Positions 17,016 to 25,970 of a stretch of 64,000 nt of DNA are shown one piece after another; position 1 is the stretch's first letter, and each line of letters begins with the position of its first letter. The stretch comes from Mucilaginibacter paludis DSM 18603 (GTDB lineage Bacteria; Bacteroidota; Bacteroidia; Sphingobacteriales; Sphingobacteriaceae), in NCBI RefSeq assembly GCF_000166195.2, contig NZ_CM001403.1:5846432-5910431 (forward strand). Direction: 5' to 3'. The position numbers and the translations under genes are program-made. Below the pieces are notes generated by a model. That model had not been told where the DNA came from, did not search any database, and saw nothing but the letters and a program-made list of their open reading frames with translations.

Positions 17016-18368
17016 ATGAAAAACAAAATTTTAAGTGTAGTTGCTTTATCTGCATTGGCATTAGCAAGCTGCAAAAAGGATAATCTTTCGAGCAAAACAG
17101 GTTTTGGCGCACACAATACAAAAGCATCTTACGCAGCAGCAGCAGCAATGCCGCACAAAACAGTTACAGGCGTTCAAAGTGGTAACCTGTATTTTGATCG
17201 TGATACGGTTTATGTATTACAGGGTTTAGTGGTATTGACAGCTACCCATAACATCACCATCGAGTCTGGAACATTTATTACCGGCCTTCCTGACGCTGAT
17301 AACAAGCCCGGAACGCTTGTAATTACCCGCGGCGCTCAAATTTTTGCTAACGGAACATCAAGTGCCCCTATCGTTTTTACCTCACCTAAACTTGTTGGCA
17401 GCGCTACCGGTACTCCGCATGCAGGCGATTGGGGTGGCGTAATTGTATTAGGAAAGGCTCATGTAAATGCAGGGCAAAAAACTATTGAAGGTTTAGCTTT
17501 AACCCAGCCTTTTGATAACTATTATGGCCCGGTAAGTGGTGTAACAACCGACAATGACAATTCAGGCACAATTACTTATGTGCGTATCGAGTTTCCGGGT
17601 TATATCCTGAGTGCAGACAATGAAATCAACGGCTTAACTTTGGGTGGTGTAGGTAGCGGAACAACGCTCAATCACATACAGGTATCTTACAGCGCAGATG
17701 ATTCTTTTGAATTCTTCGGTGGTTCGGTTAGCCCTTCCTACCTGGTATCAGTAGCAGCGGATGATGATAACTTTGATTTCGATAATGGCTACAACGGTAC
17801 CTTGCAGTATGCCCTTGCAGTAGCGGATTTTAATTCTACGCATAGCCGACAAACTAATGGCAATAGCGATTCAAATGGTATTGAATCTGACAATAACGCA
17901 CCTGCTGAAGATGGTACATTTACACTTACCCCTAAAACTCACCCGGTTTTAAGGAACCTAACCATTGTAGGTACTGAGTCAACCAATTCAGGTTACCTGT
18001 ACGCGGCCCGTATCCGCAGGGGATCTGAAGTGGAGATCCATAGCTCGATCATCATGGGATACCCTAACGGTATTAATTTTGATGGTACATCAAGCTTCTT
18101 TACCAGCGGTGTATCAAAAGTTGAAGACAGTTTTGTACATGGCTTTACCAGTTTTGTATTACCAAGTACACTAACATTATCGTCAACAAATGCAACATCT
18201 ACCGATGCCAACTCAAACTTTGATGCTGCTTTGAGTCAACCGTTCTATAACAATGGTTACAGTTCACTTGATTTTTCAGTTACCGGATCAAGTATAGTTC
18301 CAGCTGGTGCCGGAGCTTTTGCAACAAGCACCTGGACTACAGGCTGGACGCTGTTCGGCGGATTTTAA
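17016..18368 (+). CDS. Surface lipoprotein with right-handed parallel beta-helix
   Basis: This 450-aa exported lipoprotein has a signal peptide with lipobox L-A-S-C at Cys 19 (ALALASCKKDN). The body is built of repeating strand-turn units typical of parallel beta-helices, e.g. NITIESGTFITGLP, TLVITRGAQIFANGTSSAPI, HAGDWGGVIVLGKAHV, GVGSGTTLNHIQVSYSADDS and the acidic DDDNFDFDNGYNGTLQYAL. It matches a widespread Bacteroidota family of beta-helix lipoproteins of unknown function found beside TonB receptors. It lies 242 bp after the cassette P receptor. The Asp/Asn-rich turns could bind Ca2+ (inference). Cassettes A-C have no counterpart. Confidence 0.8.
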   Translation: MKNKILSVVALSALALASCKKDNLSSKTGFGAHNTKASYAAAAAMPHKTVTGVQSGNLYFDRDTVYVLQGLVVLTATHNITIESGTFITGLPDADNKPGTLVITRGAQIFANGTSSAPIVFTSPKLVGSATGTPHAGDWGGVIVLGKAHVNAGQKTIEGLALTQPFDNYYGPVSGVTTDNDNSGTITYVRIEFPGYILSADNEINGLTLGGVGSGTTLNHIQVSYSADDSFEFFGGSVSPSYLVSVAADDDNFDFDNGYNGTLQYALAVADFNSTHSRQTNGNSDSNGIESDNNAPAEDGTFTLTPKTHPVLRNLTIVGTESTNSGYLYAARIRRGSEVEIHSSIIMGYPNGINFDGTSSFFTSGVSKVEDSFVHGFTSFVLPSTLTLSSTNATSTDANSNFDAALSQPFYNNGYSSLDFSVTGSSIVPAGAGAFATSTWTTGWTLFGGF

Positions 18369-18385
18369 CAATTGATTTTTTACTC

Positions 18386-18412
18386 AACCCGGTGCCGAAT
18401 AGGCGCCGGGTT
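18386..18412 (+). terminator. Hairpin between beta-helix gene and lipoprotein gene
   Basis: AACCCGGTGCC (18386-18396) pairs with GGCGCCGGGTT (18402-18412), with one T-G wobble and a 5-base loop. It lacks a proper T-run, so it may attenuate or protect mRNA 3' ends rather than stop transcription fully. Its position shows that the lipoprotein frame open from 18392 should start at 18431. Confidence 0.55.
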
Positions 18413-18430
18413 ATCTTAATTAAACCTCAT

Positions 18431-19225
18431 ATGCATAAACTTAAACTAAATGTTATCCAGGCTTGCCTAAGTGTAGGTGTAATCTTCTTAATCGCGTCAT
18501 GCTCAAAACAGCAACCAATAGCCTCTCAACCATCAGTGGTCAGCATTGATTTTAAAGGATATGTTGCAAAAAACACGGATACTGTACAGTTAAAAATCAA
18601 CAATACAATAATTAAGGAGGGTACAGGATCAATTAGTGCCTTGGGTAATCAGATAGCCTTATCGGCCACAAATCCCACATTGGTCAGTATTTATAAAAAG
18701 GGTGCAGATACACCCCTCCTTAAAAAAACGATACCACCATCGCCCTTCAATCAAAAATTTACTTTTTACTATACGGGGACGAGTTTTACTGACAAGGTTG
18801 ATTTGATCTATCCAACCGATGCTACTAAAATGGGATTCAGGATAAGTTTTCAATCGTCATTTTATACGCAACCTGTTGATGTTGTTATACTGGTATCATA
18901 TAAGCCTGTAGGTACAAGTGCATTTATTACCCAGTCGGTAACAACGATTCGTAACGTAGTGGCAAATAGTTTTAGCGATTTATTTGAATTGCCTACGCCA
19001 CCTCACGGAGACGCCCCTGAAAACGGTAGTTACGTATTCTTGATCTACAAAGCAGGTACAACGGAACTGTACGACCCCAGAGCCACAGCCACCGGTAATT
19101 TTAACGGCATTACCAAGAGTGCCTTTAAACCTGGCGATACGCGTTTATTGGTACTGAAGGAAAATTCTATAACGACTACGCTAATTAGATTTACGCTAAC
19201 CGATATTTCAGCTTATTTCAAATAA
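18431..19225 (+). CDS. Uncharacterised lipoprotein, cassette P
   Basis: This protein of about 264 aa, counted from the ATG at 18431, is a lipoprotein. The signal peptide has lipobox I-A-S-C (VGVIFLIASCSKQQ), and the rest is beta-rich (VVSIDFKGYVAKNTDTVQLK, QKFTFYYTGTSFTDKVDLIY). No family is recognised. It occupies the same last-gene position as the lipoproteins of cassettes A-C and, like them, appears to be a two-part beta-sandwich with a late tail mentioning a D-P-R-A-T-A-T-G-N-F segment reminiscent of the D-R-A-T-G-Q-F motif of the others. It is probably an outer-membrane partner of the receptor. The open frame extends upstream to 18392 but would begin inside the hairpin. Confidence 0.75.
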   Translation: MHKLKLNVIQACLSVGVIFLIASCSKQQPIASQPSVVSIDFKGYVAKNTDTVQLKINNTIIKEGTGSISALGNQIALSATNPTLVSIYKKGADTPLLKKTIPPSPFNQKFTFYYTGTSFTDKVDLIYPTDATKMGFRISFQSSFYTQPVDVVILVSYKPVGTSAFITQSVTTIRNVVANSFSDLFELPTPPHGDAPENGSYVFLIYKAGTTELYDPRATATGNFNGITKSAFKPGDTRLLVLKENSITTTLIRFTLTDISAYFK

Positions 19226-19243
19226 ACGAGAATCGATATGTAT

Positions 19244-19281
19244 GATAATAAAACAGATGATCGGGTGTCTGTTTTATTATC
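19244..19281. terminator. Bidirectional terminator between convergent genes
   Basis: A perfect 14-bp stem GATAATAAAACAGA (19244-19257) / TCTGTTTTATTATC (19268-19281) has a 10-base loop and A/T-rich flanks. It separates the cassette P lipoprotein (+) from the S41 peptidase (-). The peptidase stop codon (19277-19279) lies inside the right arm. Confidence 0.85.
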
Positions 19282-20671
19282 TGTGGGTGATGACTATACT
19301 TTGTTGAGCCTGAATTAACCGGGTGTCTGTTAGTACCTGTAAGGGCTTGGTGGACGATGATAGACTCTTATCGTTTATCGACACCACGGCCAGTCCACTG
19401 GCAGATCTGATGGCCGCAGCAATTAAAGGATCTGTGGCATCGCCTATGGGTTTCAAAGGCAGGGCTGCCATTTCGTTAATTGTATAATCAGGTAACAGGC
19501 CGCTGCTGTAGTTGCCTGTGCCGGCCGCGTTAGCTATTTTATAAACGATTGGCAGCATTTCCCATTCAATGCGTTTGGGCGTCCGCAGGTCGGCAATGGT
19601 GAAAGCGGCTTCGTCTTTACCAATCGTTTTTTCCCCGATAAAAATAACAGATATATAAGGTTTTAAATTATTGATCACTACTTCTGCAGCGGATGCGGTT
19701 GCTCCGGTACCGATCAAATATACCCGGCTTAAGGCAGGGGCCGCGGCTCTGTAGTTAGTGAATGCAGGGCCTCCGTTATAGGTTGCCGCTTCAGCAAAGC
19801 TTTCTATCCGGGTGCCACCGTTACGGTTGCCTGTATATTTAATGAAGGCAGTATTGCTTTGAATATTAGGGGCAATCATGGCGCATAAAGCAGCCGCGGC
19901 CGAAACATCGCCGCCGAGGTTATAACGTAAATCGATGATTAGTTCTGTAATGCCTGAGTTTTTTAAAGCGAGCATTTTGCCTTGCATATCCTCACGCTGC
20001 CCGGCTATAAAATCGTTGATATAGAGGTATCCAACCTTAACACTTCCGGCCACCATTACTTTCGAAGTAATGGGTTGGTTGAGGGTAATGCCGGTTAGCA
20101 GGTCTATGGGTGCGCGCTCCGTAAATTGCCCGTTCTGTAAATCTGCAAGCGTAATTTTAATGTTGGATTGGGTTAGTAACTGCTGTTGTAGTTCCGCTGC
20201 ATTGGTCTCCGTTATCGTCGTTCCGTTAATCCTGGTGATGTAATCGCCACGCTTTAATCCACTTCGTGCAGCTGGTGATTGGTCTATCACCAGCTTAACT
20301 AAACCCACTGCTTTTTGGCTGCTCGGCTCAATAATGGTGCTGTAATCAAATCCATAAGTTGAGCGGCTGCTGGCCGTATAGGTGGAGGCGTCGCCCGGTA
20401 AATAAAGTGTCGAAAAACGGTCACTGCCATTTTTTACACTGCTGAAAAACGATTTTGGCGATAACGACAAATCGGGGCTTAGTGGAAGCGCATCTGCCCA
20501 GTAATAATAATAACGCAGGCTGTCCACTATCCAGGTATTAATTTCTCGAGTGGTTACAGGTCCGGTGGGTGTTGGAGTTTCGTCACTGGATGGAGCTTTT
20601 TTACACGACGTATAAAATCCGGCTACCAAAAGCAAAAAGGCGATTTTTATAAATGAAAGATATGGCTTCAT
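19277..20671 (-). CDS. S41-family (C-terminal processing) serine peptidase, lipoprotein
   Basis: This 464-aa protein is a periplasmic or surface lipoprotein: signal peptide with lipobox F-Y-T-S-C (Cys 23), then a Thr/Pro linker. It has an N-terminal cap, a PDZ domain (SPAARSGLKRGDYITRINGT) and the S41 catalytic domain. The catalytic Ser327 is in GATASAAEVV and the Lys352 base is in GEKTIGKDEA. The Ser-Lys spacing of 25 equals that of classical tail-specific proteases. The strand-forming motif ELIIDLRYNLGGDVSAA is also present. The family degrades proteins with exposed C-termini or processes secreted proteins. It is convergent to cassette P, sharing its terminator, so a functional link is not established. 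Confidence 0.9.
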   Translation of the reverse strand: MKPYLSFIKIAFLLLVAGFYTSCKKAPSSDETPTPTGPVTTREINTWIVDSLRYYYYWADALPLSPDLSLSPKSFFSSVKNGSDRFSTLYLPGDASTYTASSRSTYGFDYSTIIEPSSQKAVGLVKLVIDQSPAARSGLKRGDYITRINGTTITETNAAELQQQLLTQSNIKITLADLQNGQFTERAPIDLLTGITLNQPITSKVMVAGSVKVGYLYINDFIAGQREDMQGKMLALKNSGITELIIDLRYNLGGDVSAAAALCAMIAPNIQSNTAFIKYTGNRNGGTRIESFAEAATYNGGPAFTNYRAAAPALSRVYLIGTGATASAAEVVINNLKPYISVIFIGEKTIGKDEAAFTIADLRTPKRIEWEMLPIVYKIANAAGTGNYSSGLLPDYTINEMAALPLKPIGDATDPLIAAAIRSASGLAVVSINDKSLSSSTKPLQVLTDTRLIQAQQSIVITHR

Positions 20672-21029
20672 ATAAGTATGACACCCTTTGCTGTTAAACT
20701 GGTATAAATAACAGGTTAAATTATCGGATAGGGATGTTTTTATGAATCTGATCCTGATTATTCCAGGTGATTGACAGGGTCGCTGTTACCAGTAAATTCA
20801 AGATGTCCGCCTTTAATCTTTTTCTATGTAGGCGTATTACATTTCATGCACAATTCCCGAAAGTTTTTATTTAGTGTAACCTCTTTCTTCGTGAGGCTGT
20901 CCAAAGAGTAAATAATCACTATCCCACTCCGCTGCTTCCTCTGGATATTTCTGTAATTGTCAACACAAACGGCTTTACCTGGTACCAAGAAATAGGAATA
21001 AATGTTGTCGACGTTAAAAAAAAAACTAT
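20672..21029. other. Divergent intergenic region, S41 peptidase / amidohydrolase
   Basis: These 358 bases sit between two divergently transcribed genes and presumably hold both promoters. I see no hairpin, repeat or ORF worth calling. The only feature is an A-run (nine A) directly before the amidohydrolase start at 21030. Confidence 0.5.
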
Positions 21030-22310
21030 ATGAATATCAAAACCCCATTATTGTTGCTATTATTAATCTCAGTTGTTGCTTGGCATCCAAATGACAAAAG
21101 GGCCTTAACTCATCAATTGGTTAGAACCGAAACCGACGAGATTTACAATAAACTGGTGAAAATCAGAAGGGATTTTCATGCGAATCCCGAATTGGCAGGA
21201 AATGAGGTCCGAACGGAGGCAAGCATAAAGCAACATTTGTTGGATTTAGGGATCGAAGTGAAAACAGATATTTATGGGCATGGCGTTGTAGGTATTTTAA
21301 ATAGTGGAAAAGCGGGGAAGAAGATAGCCTGGCGAGCCGAGATGGATGCCTTACCCAATGATTTTACGGATGCGGTTGAATTTAAGTCTAAAATAAAAGG
21401 AGTGCAGCACGGTTGTGGGCATGATGTCCACTTAGCTATCGGGCTCGGTATCGCAGAAATACTTGCAAAAAACAAAGAAGCCCTGAAGGGAACAGTATAT
21501 TTTATTTTTCAACCAGAAGAAGAAACATTCGTCGGCGCAAAAAGTATGATTAGCCTTGGTTTGTTTTCCGAAATACATCCTGACGAAATTTACGGTTTAC
21601 ATGTAACTAATTTGCCGGTAGGTAAAATTATGGTTAAGTCGAACGAAGTTTTCGCATACCAAAAACGAATAAGAATTGAACTGAAAAATGAATTATCCAA
21701 GCAAGAAGCCAAAGAGCTTGCTAAAAAAATTCACAATTCATTATCCCGCTCACAAACCAATAGTAAACCCTGGGAAATACAACATGTCGGTGATCCTGAA
21801 ATTGGATTAATGAATCCCAATACGATGTTTAAGAATTATCTGATTATGGATGATAATTTTAACATCTATTTAAAAAATGAAAAGCTCTTTTTAGAGGCGT
21901 ATTTATATGAGACCGATCAGGCCAATCTTCAAAAAATTATACCTGGCATTAAGCGAGTAATTGAACAGGAAAAATATGCAGAAAAACTACTCTCCGTTTC
22001 ATTTATCCAGGAAAATCCAACGGTAATTAATGATGCAAAATTAACTCAAAAGGCAATTAAAACGCTAAGTGGAATTTATGGGACCGATTTAATGATGCCC
22101 GACTACGGACAAGTGCCCTATTTTAATGATGATTTTGCCTATTTTCAACAAAAAGTACCGGGTGTTTATTTCTTCTTAGGCGGTTCTAATACTGAAAAAG
22201 GAATAGTAGCGATGAATCATGCGCCTGATTTTAAAGTTGATGAAGAAAGCGTCAGGATAGGTGTCAGAAGTTTTTCGTCATTAATTATTGAAAGGCTAAG
22301 TAAAAGATGA
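21030..22310 (+). CDS. M20-family amidohydrolase (HipO/AbgB-like peptidase)
   Basis: This 426-aa dimetal amidohydrolase has a hydrophobic N-terminal export segment (MNIKTPLLLLLLISVVAW). Motifs of the M20D group are RDFHANPELAGNE (residues 47-59), the metal-ligand block GCGHDVH (C129, H131, D132, H134) and FQPEEETFVGA with the catalytic/metal Glu pair at 164-165. GLHVTNLPVG and a late N-H-A-P-D follow. Such enzymes cleave N-acyl or amide bonds of amino acids and dipeptides. Export suggests a periplasmic peptide or N-acyl amino acid substrate; the exact substrate is unknown. It appears monocistronic. Confidence 0.88.
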   Translation: MNIKTPLLLLLLISVVAWHPNDKRALTHQLVRTETDEIYNKLVKIRRDFHANPELAGNEVRTEASIKQHLLDLGIEVKTDIYGHGVVGILNSGKAGKKIAWRAEMDALPNDFTDAVEFKSKIKGVQHGCGHDVHLAIGLGIAEILAKNKEALKGTVYFIFQPEEETFVGAKSMISLGLFSEIHPDEIYGLHVTNLPVGKIMVKSNEVFAYQKRIRIELKNELSKQEAKELAKKIHNSLSRSQTNSKPWEIQHVGDPEIGLMNPNTMFKNYLIMDDNFNIYLKNEKLFLEAYLYETDQANLQKIIPGIKRVIEQEKYAEKLLSVSFIQENPTVINDAKLTQKAIKTLSGIYGTDLMMPDYGQVPYFNDDFAYFQQKVPGVYFFLGGSNTEKGIVAMNHAPDFKVDEESVRIGVRSFSSLIIERLSKR

Positions 22311-22375
22311 ATACTACCAAACTGTTTAACTGCATCAGTCACTTGAGGTTATCCGGAAATTCACAAAACAATTGT

Positions 22376-23932
22376 TTACCAGCTGCTGCCAGCGCCACCA
22401 CCACCGGATGATCCGCCGCTACTACTACCAGACGAAGATGATGAACTGCTGCTTGACGAAGATGAAGAACTGCCCGAGGATGTTGAAATCCTGGCAATGG
22501 TGAAAGGCGTTTTTTCATGAAAGTCGCAATTTTTACAAACAGAAAGAACATAACCTTTTCCTCCGTTCGAGGTTGTGGCTTGCTGGGTGATCTTACGGAG
22601 TTTGAATAGCAATGTTTTAAAGTGACATTGAGGACATTCTTTAGCCTCTGACTTTAAATTCCTGTAATCAAGAACCATTTTTTCATTACAGTCTTTACAA
22701 GTCCAAACATCGTAATCTACGGAGCCCACTTGCTCTTCTGTGCGTTGTCCATTGGATAGGTAAGCGTCATCCTGATCTTCACTTAAACGAACCATCTCCT
22801 TTTTACAGGTTTCGCATACAACCGGTGTATCCCGCAAAATTTGTTGCCGTTGCTGGTAAGTTTTCCAGTGAGATTTAAGATAAGGATAAGGAAAAACTAA
22901 ACGAGCCCAATCCATCCCCGCGTGTGTTTCCTGCCATTTTTGATATTGCTCATGATTAGTTTTCCCTGCTAATGATCTTGAAAACCGCCAACTCAGTATC
23001 CGGTAATGCAGCTGTATATAAATATCCAAAAATAGATAGAGCAGTATAATCTCCCTGATCTCCAACCAGGATACCGGGAAGTGCAGGTTGAGCATAATGA
23101 TACCTGCTACCGGTACAATCAACAAGAACCAAAACACGGGATTAAAAAAAGTTATCCGGCGATTTGGATACATACCTTTAGCAACTACAGATGTTATTAT
23201 AGCGTATATAACTAAAATAACCAGGCTTATCCATCCTCCTATACGTCCTGGTTGATTTTCGATTGCGATTCCGGTTGCTGTGGATGGGGTGCCTGGAGAT
23301 TCAACTACAGGATAAGGATCGCTAAGAACTTTATCAGCAACTACTGCTGCCGTTTGGGTATCGGGGGGTGTAGTAATTGGAGATGTTGTATCCGCAGGTA
23401 ATGATGTACCCTTACCTTCAGTTTCCAAACGACGAATTACCGCATCAACCCCATTTTGCACGGCCCGGTCGAAATCACCCGCCTTTGCGAGCGGAATCAT
23501 CTCCTCCTGCTGTATCTGGTAGCATATTAAATCAGGCATTACGCCTTCAATTCCATATCCTGTTTCAAATTCTATTCTATGCTGATCCTTCACCATCAGT
23601 ATCAGTAATCCGTTGTTTTTTTCTTTATTACCTATCTTCCATCGATTGAAAAGCGCGTGTACCGCATCTTTGGGTACACGTTTGCCGATGCTATTGGCAA
23701 ACACCACGTCGATATGCGCCAAGCCCGATTGATCCAGTTTTCTTAACTTGGTGTTCAAGTCAGCAACCGTTGCCTCAGCAAGCAGGTTGTCCGGATTGCT
23801 TACATAAGTTTCGTTTAGTGTTTTTGGATCGGGAATGGAACTAAGAAAATCCTGCCCCGCCGGAGGGGCCTGTTTACAACTGAATAGCGCCACCCAGGCG
23901 ACGATGAGAGCAAGGGATTTTAGGTTTTGCAT
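22376..23932 (-). CDS. TPM-domain membrane lipoprotein with zinc ribbons and poly-Ser tail
   Basis: This 518-aa protein has a signal peptide with lipobox A-L-F-S-C (Cys 19). A TPM domain covers residues about 35-175 (LDQSGLAHIDVVFANSIGKR, GLLILMVKDQHRIEFETGYG, IEGVMPDLICYQIQ). Two or three membrane segments lie near 230-310, followed by four Cys-pair zinc-ribbon halves (CETCKKEM, CKDCNEKM, CPQCHFKT, CKNCDFHE). The C-terminal tail is low-complexity, almost only Ser and Gly, ending ...GAGSSW. The YgcG/TPM group shares this Gly/Ser-rich ending; the domain is linked to membrane protein repair or turnover. The zinc-ribbon insertion is unusual. It lies downstream of another zinc-ribbon protein on the same strand. 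Confidence 0.85.
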   Translation of the reverse strand: MQNLKSLALIVAWVALFSCKQAPPAGQDFLSSIPDPKTLNETYVSNPDNLLAEATVADLNTKLRKLDQSGLAHIDVVFANSIGKRVPKDAVHALFNRWKIGNKEKNNGLLILMVKDQHRIEFETGYGIEGVMPDLICYQIQQEEMIPLAKAGDFDRAVQNGVDAVIRRLETEGKGTSLPADTTSPITTPPDTQTAAVVADKVLSDPYPVVESPGTPSTATGIAIENQPGRIGGWISLVILVIYAIITSVVAKGMYPNRRITFFNPVFWFLLIVPVAGIIMLNLHFPVSWLEIREIILLYLFLDIYIQLHYRILSWRFSRSLAGKTNHEQYQKWQETHAGMDWARLVFPYPYLKSHWKTYQQRQQILRDTPVVCETCKKEMVRLSEDQDDAYLSNGQRTEEQVGSVDYDVWTCKDCNEKMVLDYRNLKSEAKECPQCHFKTLLFKLRKITQQATTSNGGKGYVLSVCKNCDFHEKTPFTIARISTSSGSSSSSSSSSSSSSSGSSSGGSSGGGGAGSSW

Positions 23933-24394
23933 AAGATGTTAACAAAAATAAACAGGTACTGTTCATCAGCCGACGAACAATGTATTAGATGGCACCACTT
24001 ACAACCCAATGCCCCCATATATACATTATAAACCATTGGCATTACCGTTTGTAGTTTAATCAGTAGCTAATTGGAATGTTATTGCTGAATTTTTAAGATG
24101 CCGGCCCGTGAAGAATGAAATGACAAACGGTACTGTTAGGATAAAAAATCTGCTTAGGCGTGTTATTGTCTGGCGTTAAACTACTATAAAAGGATGCTGC
24201 TATACCGGCAGACAAGGCGTCCGGTAATTGCCAACCATTGATGGCACAAAGCAAGTTTGAACAGGGTTGACAATAAGCCGTTTTTTTCTTTTTGTAACAA
24301 CAGATAGGCTTCTGTATAACAGCCTTGACATAGCAATTATGGTATATAAAGGCTGAGGCATTTTTTATCAGGCTCGGTAAAGCGTTCCAACAGA

Positions 24395-25630
24395 TCACTC
24401 CGTACGCGCAAGCTTGTAATTATATAACAGTTTTCCTTCCCCGGATATTACAAGTACGCCGTGTACGTAATCATCTTCAGCACTTTTTCGGTATTCTAAG
24501 GCAAACCCTTGTTTGCATTTTGCGCATGCGGAAAGATTATAACGGTCGGGCGGTAATGCCCATTTGATTTTTCCGGTTTCCACATCAATTGATTGCACGG
24601 TAACCGGCGGATCTGCGGCGGCTGTTGTACCTGCTGTAATTAACAGGTTATTCTTATCCTGATAAATTATTTTAGGGTTGAAATATTTCCGGTTCGGCGT
24701 AAGGTTACGCTGCATCTTTTGCCCGGTGTTTTTATCGTATTTGGTTTCTAATAATTGGATAGCATTATTGTTGTTGATATCATCGCCCAGGCTTGCGAAC
24801 TCAAAAAAATGCCTGTCAAACTGTTTTTTCCATACGCTATCTGCCTGCGCATGGCTATCAACCAATTTACCAAGCGTGGGGAAATAGTAATAACTGTTGC
24901 CTTCATTGTTCATCACAATGATCATGTCGCTATTATAATCGAACTCCAATCTGGCCACGCCGGAGTTTAACGGGGGGTAGTCTTTAAAAGCAAGCTTGGT
25001 TACATCGGTAAGCCTGTTATCCCTGGTATCAAGCTGTATCAACTGGGCATTGCAACCTATTGCGTATATCACATCCGGTGAATAAGTTTTAAATGTTAGC
25101 AGGCAGTGTTTATTGTTCAGACCGTCATCTCCAATAATGCGATCTGCAATCAGGTGGCCATTACCGACATTATTGAACTGCGCATGATATTCCTGCTCCG
25201 ATTTGTCGTTTCCATGACTGATATAATCAGAGCCTAATCGCAAATAAACCGGGTCGCCGGTAAGGGTATTGGTATAAACAAAGCTATTGTAAAACATCCG
25301 CGGCGCTTTATAGACTCGCAACGTGTTAATGTTAGTATTTGTGCTTTTAGACTGCCATATCGCAACTGTAAAATAGGCAACAATAATCACCAGCACAGCC
25401 CCTATTAATATGTAAACCGGCATCATGGTGTTATTCGGCGGGGTGGAACCTGGCAAAGGCCGCAGTGTTTCATGATGATGGTAGATGTGTTTGTCATCGT
25501 TGTCCAGGTAATATTCTGTACCACAATTCTGGCATTTATAAAAATCCGGTTTAAGCTCTTGTTTATAAACACTGCCACAACTTGGGCATACTATCGCTTT
25601 AATATCTTTTGCCATCTCATGATTTAACAT
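24395..25630 (-). CDS. Zinc-ribbon membrane protein with PQQ-like propeller
   Basis: This protein of 406-411 aa could start at 25630 or, more likely, at the ATG 25615 (MAKDIKAIVCPSCG). An N-terminal zinc ribbon (CPSCGSVYKQ ... CQNCGTEYYLDND) and a His-rich linker are followed by one transmembrane helix near 67-90 (MMPVYILIGAVLVIIVAYFT). The extracytoplasmic region of about 310 residues has WD/PQQ-like repeats (VYLRLGSDYISHG, VIYAIGCNAQLIQLDTRDNR, VTVQSIDVETGKIKWALPPD, GVLVISGEGKLLYNYKL). It resembles membrane sensors or scaffolds rather than enzymes; function is unknown. It is on the same strand as the TPM-domain gene, about 460 bp apart, and the two share the zinc-ribbon theme. Confidence 0.72.
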   Translation of the reverse strand: MLNHEMAKDIKAIVCPSCGSVYKQELKPDFYKCQNCGTEYYLDNDDKHIYHHHETLRPLPGSTPPNNTMMPVYILIGAVLVIIVAYFTVAIWQSKSTNTNINTLRVYKAPRMFYNSFVYTNTLTGDPVYLRLGSDYISHGNDKSEQEYHAQFNNVGNGHLIADRIIGDDGLNNKHCLLTFKTYSPDVIYAIGCNAQLIQLDTRDNRLTDVTKLAFKDYPPLNSGVARLEFDYNSDMIIVMNNEGNSYYYFPTLGKLVDSHAQADSVWKKQFDRHFFEFASLGDDINNNNAIQLLETKYDKNTGQKMQRNLTPNRKYFNPKIIYQDKNNLLITAGTTAAADPPVTVQSIDVETGKIKWALPPDRYNLSACAKCKQGFALEYRKSAEDDYVHGVLVISGEGKLLYNYKLARTE

Positions 25631-25808
25631 TTAGATGTATTTTAGGTTTTGGTTAGGGGTTAAAAGTGAATGGTAGCAACCAACATGCTTGCCCATGTCT
25701 AAAGTGATAACATCACGTGATTGAAAAGCCTCAACAGATTAATTTCGCTTATGCCGCGCAGCTCATTTTTATCTTGTCGAGGAGTTGGTTGGCTGCTTTT
25801 CAATTTCA

Positions 25809-25868
25809 AAAAGGAAAAAAAAGCGGTTGTAAAGCAGCAAAACTGTGTTTCTCTGCTTTACAACCGCT
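25809..25868 (-). terminator. Terminator of the bestrophin-carbonic anhydrase operon
   Basis: A perfect 16-bp stem AGCGGTTGTAAAGCAG (25822-25837) / CTGCTTTACAACCGCT (25853-25868) has a 15-base loop. Read on the minus strand it is followed by a run of seven T, CC and more T, a strong intrinsic terminator for the genes to its right. Confidence 0.85.
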
Positions 25869-25921
25869 CACTTGTATGGGGGCTTAATAAAACTAACAAA
25901 TCGTCTGTTTCTTAGTTGGTT

Positions 25922-25952
25922 TACTCATAGCATCATAGTGATGCTATGAGTG
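25922..25952. repeat. 13-bp palindrome just after carbonic anhydrase stop
   Basis: ACTCATAGCATCA (25923-25935) and TGATGCTATGAGT (25939-25951) are perfect complements around a 3-base loop, 20 bp past the carbonic anhydrase stop. It has no T-run. It could be an mRNA 3'-end stabiliser or a protein-binding site, with the true terminator 55 bp further on. Confidence 0.6.
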
Positions 25953-25970
25953 CCATAGTTCAGGCTTTTA

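Larger units (their letters stand above)
25631..25970. other. Intergenic region with two palindromes
   Basis: These 340 bases lie between the zinc-ribbon gene and the carbonic anhydrase gene. They contain the two hairpins listed separately (25809-25868 and 25922-25952) and presumably the promoter of the zinc-ribbon gene. A 64-codon frame at 25721-25915 (+) runs straight through the hairpin and is not credible. Confidence 0.55.

Noticed and set aside
22395..22500. Short-period repeats that first look like a CRISPR or satellite
   Set aside because: They are Ser/Gly codon repeats in the tail of the TPM-domain protein.
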